Shown: piece after piece, positions 26,141-34,873 of the stretch
How the letters are laid out: every line of letters starts with the position of its first letter
How positions within the stretch are numbered: position 1 is the first letter of the stretch
Assembly: GCA_002304345.1 (NCBI GenBank)
Contig: NEUU01000013.1
Coordinates: 51,207-115,206 of the forward strand
Source: Verrucomicrobia bacterium Tous-C9LFEB
GTDB taxonomy: Bacteria; Verrucomicrobiota; Verrucomicrobiia; Methylacidiphilales; UBA1321
Direction: 5' to 3'
Length of the DNA: 64,000 bases
The notes under the pieces: generated by a model
Told to the model about the DNA's origin: nothing
Seen by the model: the letters and a program-made list of their open reading frames with translations, nothing else
Database searches by the model: none
Made by a program: the position numbers and the translations under genes

Positions 26141-26652
26141 TACCTGCAAGACCGAAAGCACATTGCCAAAAAAGCAAGGCTCACAGGACATAGGAGAAAG
26201 GCGTCTTTTCCTGATTGATAGGAGCACTATTGCTCGCCATCTGGCGCTGCTTCATCTATCGGGAGGCCGATCCTCCTGCTGAGCGGTTAAGGGTGTTTTT
26301 CGTGCCTAAGTGCTGGAAATCTCGTACACGCAGCTCACCTAGCAAACCTAAGCGTAACGCTCCGGCCCGATTCTGTGGTGGAATACCCGCATGACCACGC
26401 GTCCGCTTTCCGTCCCAGCCTGCCAGGGCCTGCTGCGCCGCCGCACGGCGTTCTCTTCCAGACCAATCTGGCGCGCGAGTGTTACGGGGTCCGGCATCGC
26501 GGTAGCCCCCACAGCCTCAAGGGGCTGTAGACGTTGGGAGCGGTTCGGAGCCGCGTCCCGAATTATTCCCGCCCGCCCCGTTTTCCAGCCAAGAAGATAC
26601 TCCGAAATTTTTCGAGACAAGGCCGATTATCCACGCTAACTTGCACCCGTTT
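26141..26652. other. 512-bp gap upstream of carA, no supported gene
   Basis: No convincing coding sequence. At 26317-26356 it carries a sequence (ACACGCAGCTCACCTAGCAA and flanks) that recurs with few changes at 49077-49112. The carA promoter must be here but I cannot place it. A short minus-strand open frame (26348-26620) has no protein-like features and was not called. Confidence 0.5.
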
Positions 26653-27834
26653 ATGAAAGCGATTTTGGCACTCGAAGACGGTAAAGTCTGGCACGGCGAA
26701 TCCTTTGGCGCGCCCCGCACGTCCAATGGAGAGGTGTGCTTTAACACCTCCATGACCGGCTATCAGGAGATTCTGACCGACCCGTCCTACCGGGGGCAGA
26801 TCGTCACGATGACCTATCCGCTCATCGGCAACTACGGCATCAACGAACTCGATGTCGAATCGTTCGAACCGCACATCTCCGCCTTAGTCGTGCGCGAACT
26901 TTCCAACGTCGCCAGCAACTGGCGCAGCCAGTGCAGCCTGGCCGATTACCTCAGCCGCCACAATATCCCCGGCATCACCGGCATCGATACCCGCTCGCTG
27001 ACCAAGCATCTCCGCACCGCCGGGGCCAAGCGCGGCGTGATCACGACCGAGAACATCAGCGACGCCGCCGCGATCGACCTCGCCAAATCGTGGAGCTACC
27101 TCGGCCGCGACTTCGTGCAGGAAGTCAGCTGCAAGACCGCCTACGATTGGGACCCCGAGAGCACGCAGAGCCGCCGTTGGACCCTCGTCCAGGGCACCCG
27201 CGCCGTCGATGCGCCGCCGCTCACCAGCGATGACTATTTTCAGCCCCTGCCGCCGATCAAGCACCGCATCGTCGCGTACGATTTCGGCATCAAGCGCAAC
27301 ATCCTGCGCAACCTGCGCCAGCACGGCTTTGGCGTCCACGTCGTTCCCTCCACCACGCCCGCGGCGGAAGTGCTTGCGATGAACCCGGACGGCATTTTCC
27401 TTTCCCCCGGCCCCGGCGATCCCGAGGAGCTCGGCTACGCCCACAAGACCGTCCGTGAACTCGTCGGCAAGAAGCCGATCTTCGGCATCTGTCTCGGCCA
27501 CCAGCTCCTCACCTACGCTTTCGGCGGCAAGACCTACAAGCTCAAGTTCGGCCATCGCGGCGGCAACCAGCCCGTGCAGGACGTCGCCACCGGCAAGGTG
27601 ACCATCACTTCGCAGAATCACGGCTTCGCCACCGACCCGAAATCGATCCCGCTGGACGAGGTCGAAGTGAGCCACATCAACCTCAATGACCAGACCTGCG
27701 AAGGCCTCCGTCATAAGAAATTGCCGATCTTTTCGATCCAATATCACCCCGAGGCCTCTCCCGGACCGCACGACGCACAACCTTTTTTCGAAGAATTCAG
27801 TAAAATGATTGATCGCCAACGCGGCAATAATTAA
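26653..27834 (+). CDS. carA: carbamoyl-phosphate synthase small (glutaminase) subunit
   Basis: A 393-residue class I glutamine amidotransferase that supplies ammonia to CarB for carbamoyl phosphate (arginine and pyrimidine synthesis). The N-terminal CPSase domain contains LALEDGKVWHGESFGA and MTGYQEILTDPSY; the glutaminase domain has the nucleophile in FGICLGHQLL and the His/Glu pair in QYHPEASPGPHD. An upstream in-frame TTG at 26641 is possible but the ATG at 26653 (MKAILALEDG) matches the family start. CarB is not in the window. An FHA protein gene follows 15 bp downstream. Confidence 0.97.
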   Translation: MKAILALEDGKVWHGESFGAPRTSNGEVCFNTSMTGYQEILTDPSYRGQIVTMTYPLIGNYGINELDVESFEPHISALVVRELSNVASNWRSQCSLADYLSRHNIPGITGIDTRSLTKHLRTAGAKRGVITTENISDAAAIDLAKSWSYLGRDFVQEVSCKTAYDWDPESTQSRRWTLVQGTRAVDAPPLTSDDYFQPLPPIKHRIVAYDFGIKRNILRNLRQHGFGVHVVPSTTPAAEVLAMNPDGIFLSPGPGDPEELGYAHKTVRELVGKKPIFGICLGHQLLTYAFGGKTYKLKFGHRGGNQPVQDVATGKVTITSQNHGFATDPKSIPLDEVEVSHINLNDQTCEGLRHKKLPIFSIQYHPEASPGPHDAQPFFEEFSKMIDRQRGNN

Positions 27835-27849
27835 CTTAGATTCTTCCCT

Positions 27850-28359
27850 ATGCCACGCCTCATCGTCCAATCTCAGGAATTTGCCGGCAAAGTCTTCGAA
27901 TTGTCCGGCCCCACTCTCAGCATCGGACGCTTGCCCGATAACGCGCTGCACATCGATCACAACAGCGTCTCCGGCCACCACGCCGAGATTCTGCTCGATG
28001 ACAAGGATTACAAGGTCAAGGACCTCGACTCCACCAACGGTACGCGCGTGAATGGCGAGCGCATCGCGGAACAAAAACTCCGGCGCAACGATATCGTGCG
28101 TTTCGGCAATATCGAACTTCTCTACGACTCCGAATTCGCCGCGCCCGCGCAGGCCTTGCCGGAACCGTCCGCCCGCGTCAGCCTCTCCTCCAGCGCGTCG
28201 CAGGGCCGCCCCGCCAGCTTCACCAATTCCTCTCCCTTCCCGAAGGGACAGACCAGCGGCAGCAAGAAATGGCTCTTCGCCCTCCTCGCGCTCGCCTTGG
28301 TCGCCGTCGGTGGCGTGGGTTACTACGTTTTCGCTCTGTTCCTGTCGACACCCGCCTAG
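27850..28359 (+). CDS. FHA-domain protein with C-terminal membrane anchor
   Basis: A 169-residue protein. The forkhead-associated domain occupies about residues 1-95 and shows the phosphothreonine-binding motifs IGRLPDN (GR), SGHHAEI (S..H) and DLDSTNGTRVNG (NG). A Ser/Pro-rich linker follows, then one transmembrane helix near residues 143-165 with only a few residues beyond it. FHA domains bind phosphothreonine proteins, but no kinase gene is nearby. The layout (FHA, linker, tail anchor) matches another protein at 39813-40610. Confidence 0.88.
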   Translation: MPRLIVQSQEFAGKVFELSGPTLSIGRLPDNALHIDHNSVSGHHAEILLDDKDYKVKDLDSTNGTRVNGERIAEQKLRRNDIVRFGNIELLYDSEFAAPAQALPEPSARVSLSSSASQGRPASFTNSSPFPKGQTSGSKKWLFALLALALVAVGGVGYYVFALFLSTPA

Positions 28360-28458
28360 AAAAGCAAGAATGAGGCTGGCTTTGCCAGTCTGACATCTCT
28401 TGCCCGAACCGCGCGACGGAACGTGTCGCGCGATGAATCCCGAAGTCTTCGCCTCGGG

Positions 28459-30483
28459 TTACTTGTCCAACTTGATCGACGCCGGGGCCGCGCCGCTCTC
28501 CGCTGCGTCGTCGAGGTTCTGGTGATTGACCACCATACCGTTGTCGAGCGCGTTGCGCTTCTCGTTGCGCAGGTATTTGAACAAGAGTCGCATGTCGTGG
28601 AAGCCGCCCCACGTGAACCAGATCGTACCCACCACGGCCCAGAAGATCGGGATGCCGATGGCCACCCAATACCAGAACGTCGACCACACCGATGTCGGCC
28701 ACGGGGCGATCAAATTCCACAGCGACCCCACGATAAAGACGACAAACCAGATCATCGTCCAGACAAACAACCCGATGGTGATCCAGCGATCCGCCCGCGA
28801 GAAGTTCGCGTCGATGCCGATGATCTTGCTCCAGCTGAACTTCTTGTCCTTCTCCAGCACGGCTTCCTCGTCCCCCTCCACACCCTTCTTGGCGTATTGG
28901 CCCCGGTGCAGCATGCGGTCCATGTTGTAATCTTCCTTGCAGGTCAAGAGCGACACCACCACGTACAGCACGACGGCAATCACCGTCGCGAAGAACGAAA
29001 TCTGCATGCCGTTGAGCGGGAAGCTCTCATTAAACTGGCGAGCCAGAATGCCACCCGTGGAAAGACCCGAGCCGGCGATCAAGGCCGTCCACGCTGCCGC
29101 CGTCGTCCCTTTTTTCCAGTACAAGCCGCCAATGATCGCGGCTCCCGCGCCACCGACAAAGAGCCCCATCGTGACCTGCCACCACATCACGATATATTCC
29201 GTTTGCTGGAATAAACTCCCAAAGAAAAAGGCAAAGAACGCCACCCCCGTGATCGACCACCGCAACAGCTTGATATGCTCCTGCGGCGTGAACGGCTTCT
29301 TGCGCAGCGGCACGAGCACATCCTGAATGAAGAGGCTGCCCCACGAATGCAAGTGCGTGCCGTCGCCACCGAAAACGCCCATCAGCAAAATCACGCACAA
29401 CGCGCCCTTCATGCCCGTCGGCAGCATCTGCGAGACCGCCACGGGAATCTCCATCTGCTGCTGGATTTGATGCTGCGGAATCTTTGCGATCTCCGTTTGC
29501 ACCGCAGCCGCCTGCGTGGCGAAATCCGGGTGAATCAAATACGTCATCGCGCACACGCCCAGCAACGTCACCACCGGGCCCTTTCCCATTTCACGCCAAC
29601 GACCAAGAATACCGCCCATGCGCGATTCGTGCGCCGTCACCGCCGCCGCGTTGTACGCGCTCTGGTTCTGCCACGCCATCGTCCCGTAAATGCTGATCAC
29701 CATTCCCATCAGCACATACCAGATGTTGAAATCCTTGAGCCCCATCGAATCAAACGGATTGAGCAGCGACTGTCCCGCCGCCCGCTCCACCACGCCCGTC
29801 GAAGTCGCCACATGCGTCAGCGCGTAATTGATCTCCGTCCAACTGAACATCGAGACCAAACCGAAGATCAGCACCAGATACAACACCTGCGACACCATGC
29901 CCTCGACGCAGTTCGTCACCATCAACGTGATCAATCCGCCCGAAAGCGTCATGATCAGCGTGATCGACAGCAATAATCCCATCAGCGGAATGTAAGTCGG
30001 CACCGCGCAGCCCGCGATCTGCAGCGTCGCGGGAAAGCCCAGGAAGTAGACCAGGAAGCGCGAACCCACCGCCGGAATAATTCCGAAATTCACAATGCCC
30101 GCGCCGAACCCCAGAAAACCCGTGAAAATGCGGAACGTCTTGCTGTAACGCACTTCGAAAAATTGCGCCAGCGTCATCACCCGCGTCTCGCGATAGCGGT
30201 AAATCACAAACCCCGAAATCGCCACGATCAGACCGACCGGAATGTTAATCCAACCCCACCAATGCAACGTGAAGCCCGACTTGTTCATCACCTCGAACGC
30301 CGCGACGAAACACACCGCGCCCGCCCCCATCTCGCCTTTGGCTACCGCCAGAAGATACCGGCCCGCCACGCGGCCACCGGAGAGAAAATCCGCCACACTG
30401 TTCATGTACCGCTGCGTGTAGACGGCGATCCAGATCACCGCCACCATCATTAGGGAAACTAAAAGCCAGTCGAGCCAATGCAT
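28459..30483 (-). CDS. sodium:solute symporter family protein (SSS)
   Basis: A 674-residue transporter of the SSSF family with about 14 transmembrane helices. The N-terminal region contains SVADFLSGGRVAGRYLLAVA, typical of the family (the unwound first helix), followed by RYRETRVMTLAQFFEVRYS, a common SSS signature. Long hydrophilic segments near residues 540-575 and at the C-terminus are cytoplasmic. Members move sugars, amino acids, carboxylates or choline with sodium; the substrate is not evident. No catabolic partner gene is adjacent. It is convergent with the FHA gene. Confidence 0.9.
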   Translation of the reverse strand: MHWLDWLLVSLMMVAVIWIAVYTQRYMNSVADFLSGGRVAGRYLLAVAKGEMGAGAVCFVAAFEVMNKSGFTLHWWGWINIPVGLIVAISGFVIYRYRETRVMTLAQFFEVRYSKTFRIFTGFLGFGAGIVNFGIIPAVGSRFLVYFLGFPATLQIAGCAVPTYIPLMGLLLSITLIMTLSGGLITLMVTNCVEGMVSQVLYLVLIFGLVSMFSWTEINYALTHVATSTGVVERAAGQSLLNPFDSMGLKDFNIWYVLMGMVISIYGTMAWQNQSAYNAAAVTAHESRMGGILGRWREMGKGPVVTLLGVCAMTYLIHPDFATQAAAVQTEIAKIPQHQIQQQMEIPVAVSQMLPTGMKGALCVILLMGVFGGDGTHLHSWGSLFIQDVLVPLRKKPFTPQEHIKLLRWSITGVAFFAFFFGSLFQQTEYIVMWWQVTMGLFVGGAGAAIIGGLYWKKGTTAAAWTALIAGSGLSTGGILARQFNESFPLNGMQISFFATVIAVVLYVVVSLLTCKEDYNMDRMLHRGQYAKKGVEGDEEAVLEKDKKFSWSKIIGIDANFSRADRWITIGLFVWTMIWFVVFIVGSLWNLIAPWPTSVWSTFWYWVAIGIPIFWAVVGTIWFTWGGFHDMRLLFKYLRNEKRNALDNGMVVNHQNLDDAAESGAAPASIKLDK

Positions 30484-30637
30484 GAAACGTCCTTTTTTAG
30501 AGTGGAAAGGATTATTTCACCACAAGCGAATCCTCTCTGACAATCCTAGAATGCGGAAAGGATTTATCTTTTTATTTTGATTATTAAATAACCTAATTGC
30601 GCGATCAAGCAGGTCCGTCGATCAACTAAAAAAAGGG

Positions 30638-30709
30638 AGCCGGTTATCGGATTCGAACCGATGACCAGCGGTTTACAAAACCGCTGCTCTACCACTGAGC
30701 TAAACCGGC
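30638..30709 (-). tRNA. tRNA-Thr (anticodon UGU)
   Basis: The minus strand folds as a 72-nt tRNA without encoded CCA: acceptor GCCGGTT paired with AACCGGC, D arm with AGCTCAGTGGTAGAGC, anticodon stem GCGGT/ACCGC with anticodon TGT (positions 30675-30677 on the plus strand read ACA), and T arm with GGTTCGAATCC. The anticodon TGT reads threonine codons. It stands alone, 154 bp upstream of the symporter gene on the same strand. Confidence 0.95.
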
Positions 30710-30976
30710 GTAATCACAACGACACGTATTATGCCTTGGCCAAAGTATCAGGCAAGCAAATCAGGCGTTCCCTGAAAACTACGGATCACCGCTTTGGCCA
30801 ACGGCGTCTCGCTACGTTTTCGGTAATAAGCCGAGCGACCGGCAGGTCACGGCACAGGCTTTCTTTTGCCCCTTGGTTACGGCTAATTCCTTGCAGGGTT
30901 TACGACGTGTATTCACTTGTAAGAACCTAACCACGTTCGAGCCATCTTGCCTGCCTCCCTCGACCGATAACGAATT

Positions 30977-31174
30977 TTACAACGACTGGCTACCCGGCAG
31001 GGCGAACCGGACGGGGCGGAGACCCAGCGCGCGCTCGGCGGTGAAGGCGGCCTTGGCTTCCCGCTCGGCGAGGGTCGTGGTCTTTTTGTACTCGGCCAAC
31101 CGGACCATTGTGAAATGAAACAAAACCAGAACGGTAAGGGCTGCCAGGATTTTCCAGAGATTGTTCGTTTTCAT
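30977..31174 (-). CDS. small single-helix membrane protein, hypothetical
   Basis: A 65-residue open frame with a basic start (MKTNNLWK), one hydrophobic helix at about residues 8-27, and a charged helical tail (EYKKTTTLAEREAKAAFTAERA). No family is recognised and no strong ribosome binding site is seen. The hydrophobic pattern with a flanking charged helix makes it more credible than a random frame, but it could be spurious. An AT-rich stretch lies directly upstream, where a promoter could be. Confidence 0.45.
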   Translation of the reverse strand: MKTNNLWKILAALTVLVLFHFTMVRLAEYKKTTTLAEREAKAAFTAERALGLRPVRFALPGSQSL

Positions 31175-31280
31175 GCGTACTGTTTAGTATAATACTGTTT
31201 ATATATCAACTAATTATTTTTGCGCTGGCATGAAGCCCGAATTTAGGAGATAGGAAGGGGATGGGAACCCAGGGAGTGCG

Positions 31281-31733
31281 ATGCCGCCGGAAATAAAGGA
31301 TTACCCGCTTACCCCCTTTCGCGAGGCCTTAACCTCGGTGACGGGGGCGCTGATTTCCGCGACATTGGTCAGCATGGTGGCGGGCGCGATCCAATTGTTT
31401 GTCTATGACATCAGGGACACTCCGTCCATGTCATTCATCTTGCTGGCGTTGGCTTGGTTTGGGCACTGGATTGCGGCAGGATTGGCGATTTGGGGATTCC
31501 TCTTTTTGCCGATTCACTTCGTGTGTTTGCACCGGCTGATTCACGGCCTGTCAGATCCCTTCGTTCTCCTGGGGGTATTGTTCTGTAATCAGATTCTCGT
31601 ATCGACTCTGACGCTTTGCATGTTTTGCCGGGAATGGGAGGAGCGCAGGACGCTGTTGATTTCAGGGGCCGTGGCCATCGGACTCGGGGCGCTGTATGCG
31701 TGGCGGGTTTATCGGCGAGGCCGGTTCCTTTAA
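31281..31733 (+). CDS. four-helix membrane protein, unknown
   Basis: A 150-residue protein with about four transmembrane segments (residues 17-41, 51-80, 92-115 and 123-142). I recognise no domain. Cysteines occur in the third helix and loop (CNQILVSTLTLCMFC). It is surrounded by gene-poor sequence: tRNA-Thr and a hypothetical gene upstream, and a repeat-containing gap and the pal terminator downstream. Start codon ATG at 31281 is preceded by GGGAGTGCG, a fair ribosome binding site. Confidence 0.6.
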   Translation: MPPEIKDYPLTPFREALTSVTGALISATLVSMVAGAIQLFVYDIRDTPSMSFILLALAWFGHWIAAGLAIWGFLFLPIHFVCLHRLIHGLSDPFVLLGVLFCNQILVSTLTLCMFCREWEERRTLLISGAVAIGLGALYAWRVYRRGRFL

Positions 31734-31905
31734 AGGAGGCGGCAGAGATGGTGATCCGTTGTTGAATCATCCGGGGTCAACGACCCCGGCTACATCCCGA
31801 GTTCCACCGGGCAGGCAACCTCAAGCGGTAGCGTTGTAGCCGGGCTCGCTGAGCCCGGAGACCTTGGCGACCAGAAATGATCTGGAGTTCATGCCGTCAC
31901 CAAAG

Positions 31906-31937
31906 AAAAAGCCCGCTCGGTGAGGAGCGGGCTTTTT
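31906..31937 (-). terminator. rho-independent terminator of the tol-pal unit
   Basis: A 9-bp GC-rich stem (AGCCCGCTC paired with GAGCGGGCT, 6-nt loop) is flanked by A-runs and T-runs on both sides, so it can work in both directions. It lies 23 bp beyond the stop of pal on the minus strand, and also after the membrane protein gene on the plus strand. Confidence 0.85.
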
Positions 31938-31960
31938 TCGGAGAGAAAGGAATGGGTCGC

Positions 31961-32524
31961 TTATTTCGTCTTGATCACGCCGATTTGCACGCGGCGGTTC
32001 TGGGCGAAGGCGGCTTCCGTGTCGCCATTGGCGGCGGGCCGTTCCATGCCGTAGGAGATGGTCTGGAGGATGCTGCCGCTGACGTCCAAGCCGATGAGGT
32101 AGCTGCGGACCGACTGGGCGCGGCGTTCGCCGAGACCGCGGTTGTATTCGAGCGTGCCGCGCTTGTCGGCGTGACCGGCGAGGAAGAGCTGCTTGCCGGG
32201 GTTGGCGGCGAGCCATTCCTGCACCTTGGTCAGCTTGCCGCGTTCGCTGGCTTTGATCGTGGTGCTGTCGAAGTCGAAGTAGACGGTGTAGGCCGCGAGG
32301 GTCTCGTAGTCGACGTCGGTATCGGGGTTGAAATTGCCGTCGGGGCGAGGCGCGAGGCCTTCACCATTAACGCCATTGGGGTTCAGGACGTCGGAGCCGG
32401 GGAGAGCGCCGTCGGCGCCAGTGCCGCTGTAGGTGCCTTTGCCCTTCGGGGAGGAACATCCGGCGACGAGCGCGAGGATGAGGGCCAGGGTGGCGGTGCG
32501 TTTGAGGAGTGAGGCGATGTTCAT
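31961..32524 (-). CDS. pal: peptidoglycan-associated lipoprotein Pal (OmpA-like)
   Basis: A 187-residue outer-membrane lipoprotein. A lipobox is present at the end of the signal (LILALVAGC), followed by a Gly/Asn-rich linker and an OmpA-like peptidoglycan-binding domain (about residues 75-185) with VYFDFDSTTIK, LAGHADKRGTLEYN and GERRAQSVRSYL. It links the outer membrane to peptidoglycan and to TolB as part of the Tol-Pal constriction system. tolB precedes it by 46 bp, and a terminator follows. Confidence 0.95.
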   Translation of the reverse strand: MNIASLLKRTATLALILALVAGCSSPKGKGTYSGTGADGALPGSDVLNPNGVNGEGLAPRPDGNFNPDTDVDYETLAAYTVYFDFDSTTIKASERGKLTKVQEWLAANPGKQLFLAGHADKRGTLEYNRGLGERRAQSVRSYLIGLDVSGSILQTISYGMERPAANGDTEAAFAQNRRVQIGVIKTK

Positions 32525-32570
32525 GGTCGTAGGGGGGCGTTGGTTATTTGTTGAGAGTAGCGGAGTGCGA

Positions 32571-33719
32571 CTATTGGCCGACAGCAGGTTCCGTGCAGTT
32601 TTTCAGGCCATTTTCGAGACGCATTGAGAGCTTGGTGACGCTATCGAGAATGTAAAGGGAGCCGCTGCTGGCATAGACGAGGTGGCGGGAGTTGCGGGTC
32701 CAGGAGGGATCTTCGCCGCTGCCGGTGGAGACCGTCTTGCCGCTGCGTTCGTTCACGTCATAAACGCCGATTTGGAAGCCGCCTTGACGCAGGGTGTAGG
32801 CGATCTTCTTGCCGTCCGGTGACCAACAGGGTTCCGTGTTGAACGCGCTGCCGGTCGAGAGCTTGGAGGGTTCGCCGCCGTTTGCGGGAACGACGAAGAG
32901 TTGGGGCGCGCCGCGGTCATCGGAGGAGTAGACGATTTGGTCGCCCGTGTTCGACCACGAGGGGGACGTCTCGGCACCGCGCGTGCGGGTCAGTCGGTCC
33001 GTACTGCCGCCGGTGACGGGCATCACGTAGATTTCCGGGTTGCCGTCCTTACTCAAGGTCAGGGCGATCTTGCTGTCATCGGGGGAGAAGGAGGGGCCGG
33101 AGTTGATGCCGGGGAAGAAGGCGATGCGAGTGCGGGTACCGGCATCGAGCTTGATCAGGTACACATCGGGGTAACCGCTCTTGTAGGAGGTGTAGGCGAT
33201 CATCTTGCCATTGTGGCTCCAGGCGGGACCGTTGCTGATGGTCTTGTCCTGCGTGAGCTGCTTGATGTTCGCGCCGTCAATGTCCATCACGTAGAGTTCC
33301 TTCTGGCCTGTCTGCGAGGAGATGAAGGCCACGCGGCTGGTGGCGAAACCGGCCACGCCCGTGGTGGCGAGGGTGATGTCGTCGGCGAATTCGTGGGTGG
33401 CGCGGCGCCAGTCACCCGAGTAGGTCTTGCTGACGAGCACTTGTCCGCCGCTCGTGAGCTGGCCCGTCACGCCATTGGCGTCGGCCGTGCCGCTGACGAC
33501 GAAGCCCGCGCCCGAAGCGGGAACTGGATCGATGAGCAACGTGCGGACGAGATCCTTGGTCAGGACTTGCGTGGCGGCCGCGCCTTGGGCACCGGCCAGC
33601 GGGGTGATGCTGACACGGACCTTGGCTTTGCTGGTGACATCAACCTGCGCCGTGGCGGTGATGACGCTGAGCAGGAGAAGGCCGAGGGCGGCCAAGCGGG
33701 GGGCAGATGAGGTGTTCAT
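32571..33719 (-). CDS. tolB: Tol-Pal system protein TolB
   Basis: A 382-residue periplasmic protein with a signal peptide (cleavage after TATAQ or TATA), an N-terminal alpha/beta domain (about residues 25-125) and a six-bladed propeller made of repeated WD40-like units such as GPAWSHNGKMIAYTS, GPSFSPDDSKIALTL and EPCWSPDGKKIAYTL. TolB cycles between Pal and TolA. It lies between the TolA/TonB-like gene and pal on the same strand. Confidence 0.93.
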   Translation of the reverse strand: MNTSSAPRLAALGLLLLSVITATAQVDVTSKAKVRVSITPLAGAQGAAATQVLTKDLVRTLLIDPVPASGAGFVVSGTADANGVTGQLTSGGQVLVSKTYSGDWRRATHEFADDITLATTGVAGFATSRVAFISSQTGQKELYVMDIDGANIKQLTQDKTISNGPAWSHNGKMIAYTSYKSGYPDVYLIKLDAGTRTRIAFFPGINSGPSFSPDDSKIALTLSKDGNPEIYVMPVTGGSTDRLTRTRGAETSPSWSNTGDQIVYSSDDRGAPQLFVVPANGGEPSKLSTGSAFNTEPCWSPDGKKIAYTLRQGGFQIGVYDVNERSGKTVSTGSGEDPSWTRNSRHLVYASSGSLYILDSVTKLSMRLENGLKNCTEPAVGQ

Positions 33720-33741
33720 GGGATCGATGCGTGCGCTCTCT

Positions 33742-34719
33742 TTATTCAGTTAATCTGAAATTGATGTCAATACTTCCGTCCATACCTTCGGGCAAGGGTT
33801 CGCGGATGCGCCCGACGCGGCGAACGGCGGCGAGAGCGCTGTCATCATGCTCCTTGTTCCCCGAAGAGCGAACCAGATCGACCCTAGAGATGGTTCCATT
33901 TTTTTCAACAAAAATCCGTATAAGCGTTTGCAGCTTTTTGCCCGCAAGCGAGATAGGCATATTCCAAGCCTGGTACATCTGGTCGCGAATCAACGTGTAG
34001 TACCAAGCATTTTCTCCCGTGCCGCTCCCATTCGGACTGCCACTCGGTCCTATACCGACGGCTTTATCGACTCCGGAAGCCTTCAATTCCCGACCTAATC
34101 TTTCGGCGACGCCAGCCGCCGTCATGCCGGGAACGCCCTCGCGGGCTTTGCCGGTACCACTGGGATCGGTGCCGTCCACATCGGAAGGCCGGATCTTGGC
34201 CAGTTGCGGGCTGTGCCGGGAAGGCGTGCCGGTGCTGGGCCGTTCGACTTCGTTGAGATCGACTTTGATTTTGGGCTTCGGTTTATCCGTGGGCGGCGTG
34301 GGAGTGGGTTTGACCGGCTTCTTGAGTTTATCCGGTTTCGCTTTTTCCTGCGACCACGCCGTCGGATCGGGAATCTTCGGCGCGGGTGTGGGCGTTGGCT
34401 CGGGGGCCACGGTCGGTTCGGGTTCCGGGGCGGGGGGCGGTTCGACGGCTTTGACCGGCTGCGGTTTGGGAGCGGGTTGGGACGGAGCCGGAGGGGCGGG
34501 CGCGGGGGCTTCGAATTTCTTCCCCACGACGGGGCCCTCGGACGGACCGGGGCGGCCATGGACCAGATTGCCTTCGGGCAACATATTGATGAATTCGATC
34601 GGCTTCGGTGGCTTGGGACGACTCAGGGACCACGCGCCGAGGAACAGAAAGAAAACGAGATGCGCGAGCGCGACCCACCCAAGGGTACGACGAAAATGCT
34701 CACGAATCGGCCTGACCAT
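33742..34719 (-). CDS. TolA/TonB-like energy-transducing protein
   Basis: A 325-residue protein with one N-terminal helix (about residues 13-32), a long Pro/Ala/Lys-rich periplasm-spanning region (about 60-200) and a C-terminal TonB/TolA-type domain (about 240-325: YYTLIRDQMYQAWNMP, TLIRIFVEKNGTISRVDLVRSSGN, LAAVRRVGRIREPLP). Its place upstream of tolB and pal makes TolA the likely role, linking TolQ/TolR in the inner membrane to the outer membrane. The TolQ and TolR genes are not directly upstream but separated by an opposite-strand glycosyltransferase gene. Confidence 0.85.
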   Translation of the reverse strand: MVRPIREHFRRTLGWVALAHLVFFLFLGAWSLSRPKPPKPIEFINMLPEGNLVHGRPGPSEGPVVGKKFEAPAPAPPAPSQPAPKPQPVKAVEPPPAPEPEPTVAPEPTPTPAPKIPDPTAWSQEKAKPDKLKKPVKPTPTPPTDKPKPKIKVDLNEVERPSTGTPSRHSPQLAKIRPSDVDGTDPSGTGKAREGVPGMTAAGVAERLGRELKASGVDKAVGIGPSGSPNGSGTGENAWYYTLIRDQMYQAWNMPISLAGKKLQTLIRIFVEKNGTISRVDLVRSSGNKEHDDSALAAVRRVGRIREPLPEGMDGSIDINFRLTE

Positions 34720-34873
34720 AACTCGGGGGAAGATATCAGATTTTACCTGAAAACGTATAAAAATATTATTCAGGAGTGTAATGAGTTCAGCAGCAAGCAG
34801 CTAATAAGTATTGTTACTCTGAGATTCTCTTGTTAGTACAGAACCTAATGTACCACGTTTGTGGGCAGGACGT

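Noticed and set aside
26348..26620. Small minus-strand frame upstream of carA
   Set aside because: No hydrophobic or domain pattern, and no ribosome binding site; part of it lies in a repeated non-coding sequence.
34859..34873. TTG as start of the GT4 gene
   Set aside because: The ATG at 34874 lies a few bases after GGCAGGA and gives a protein of normal length.
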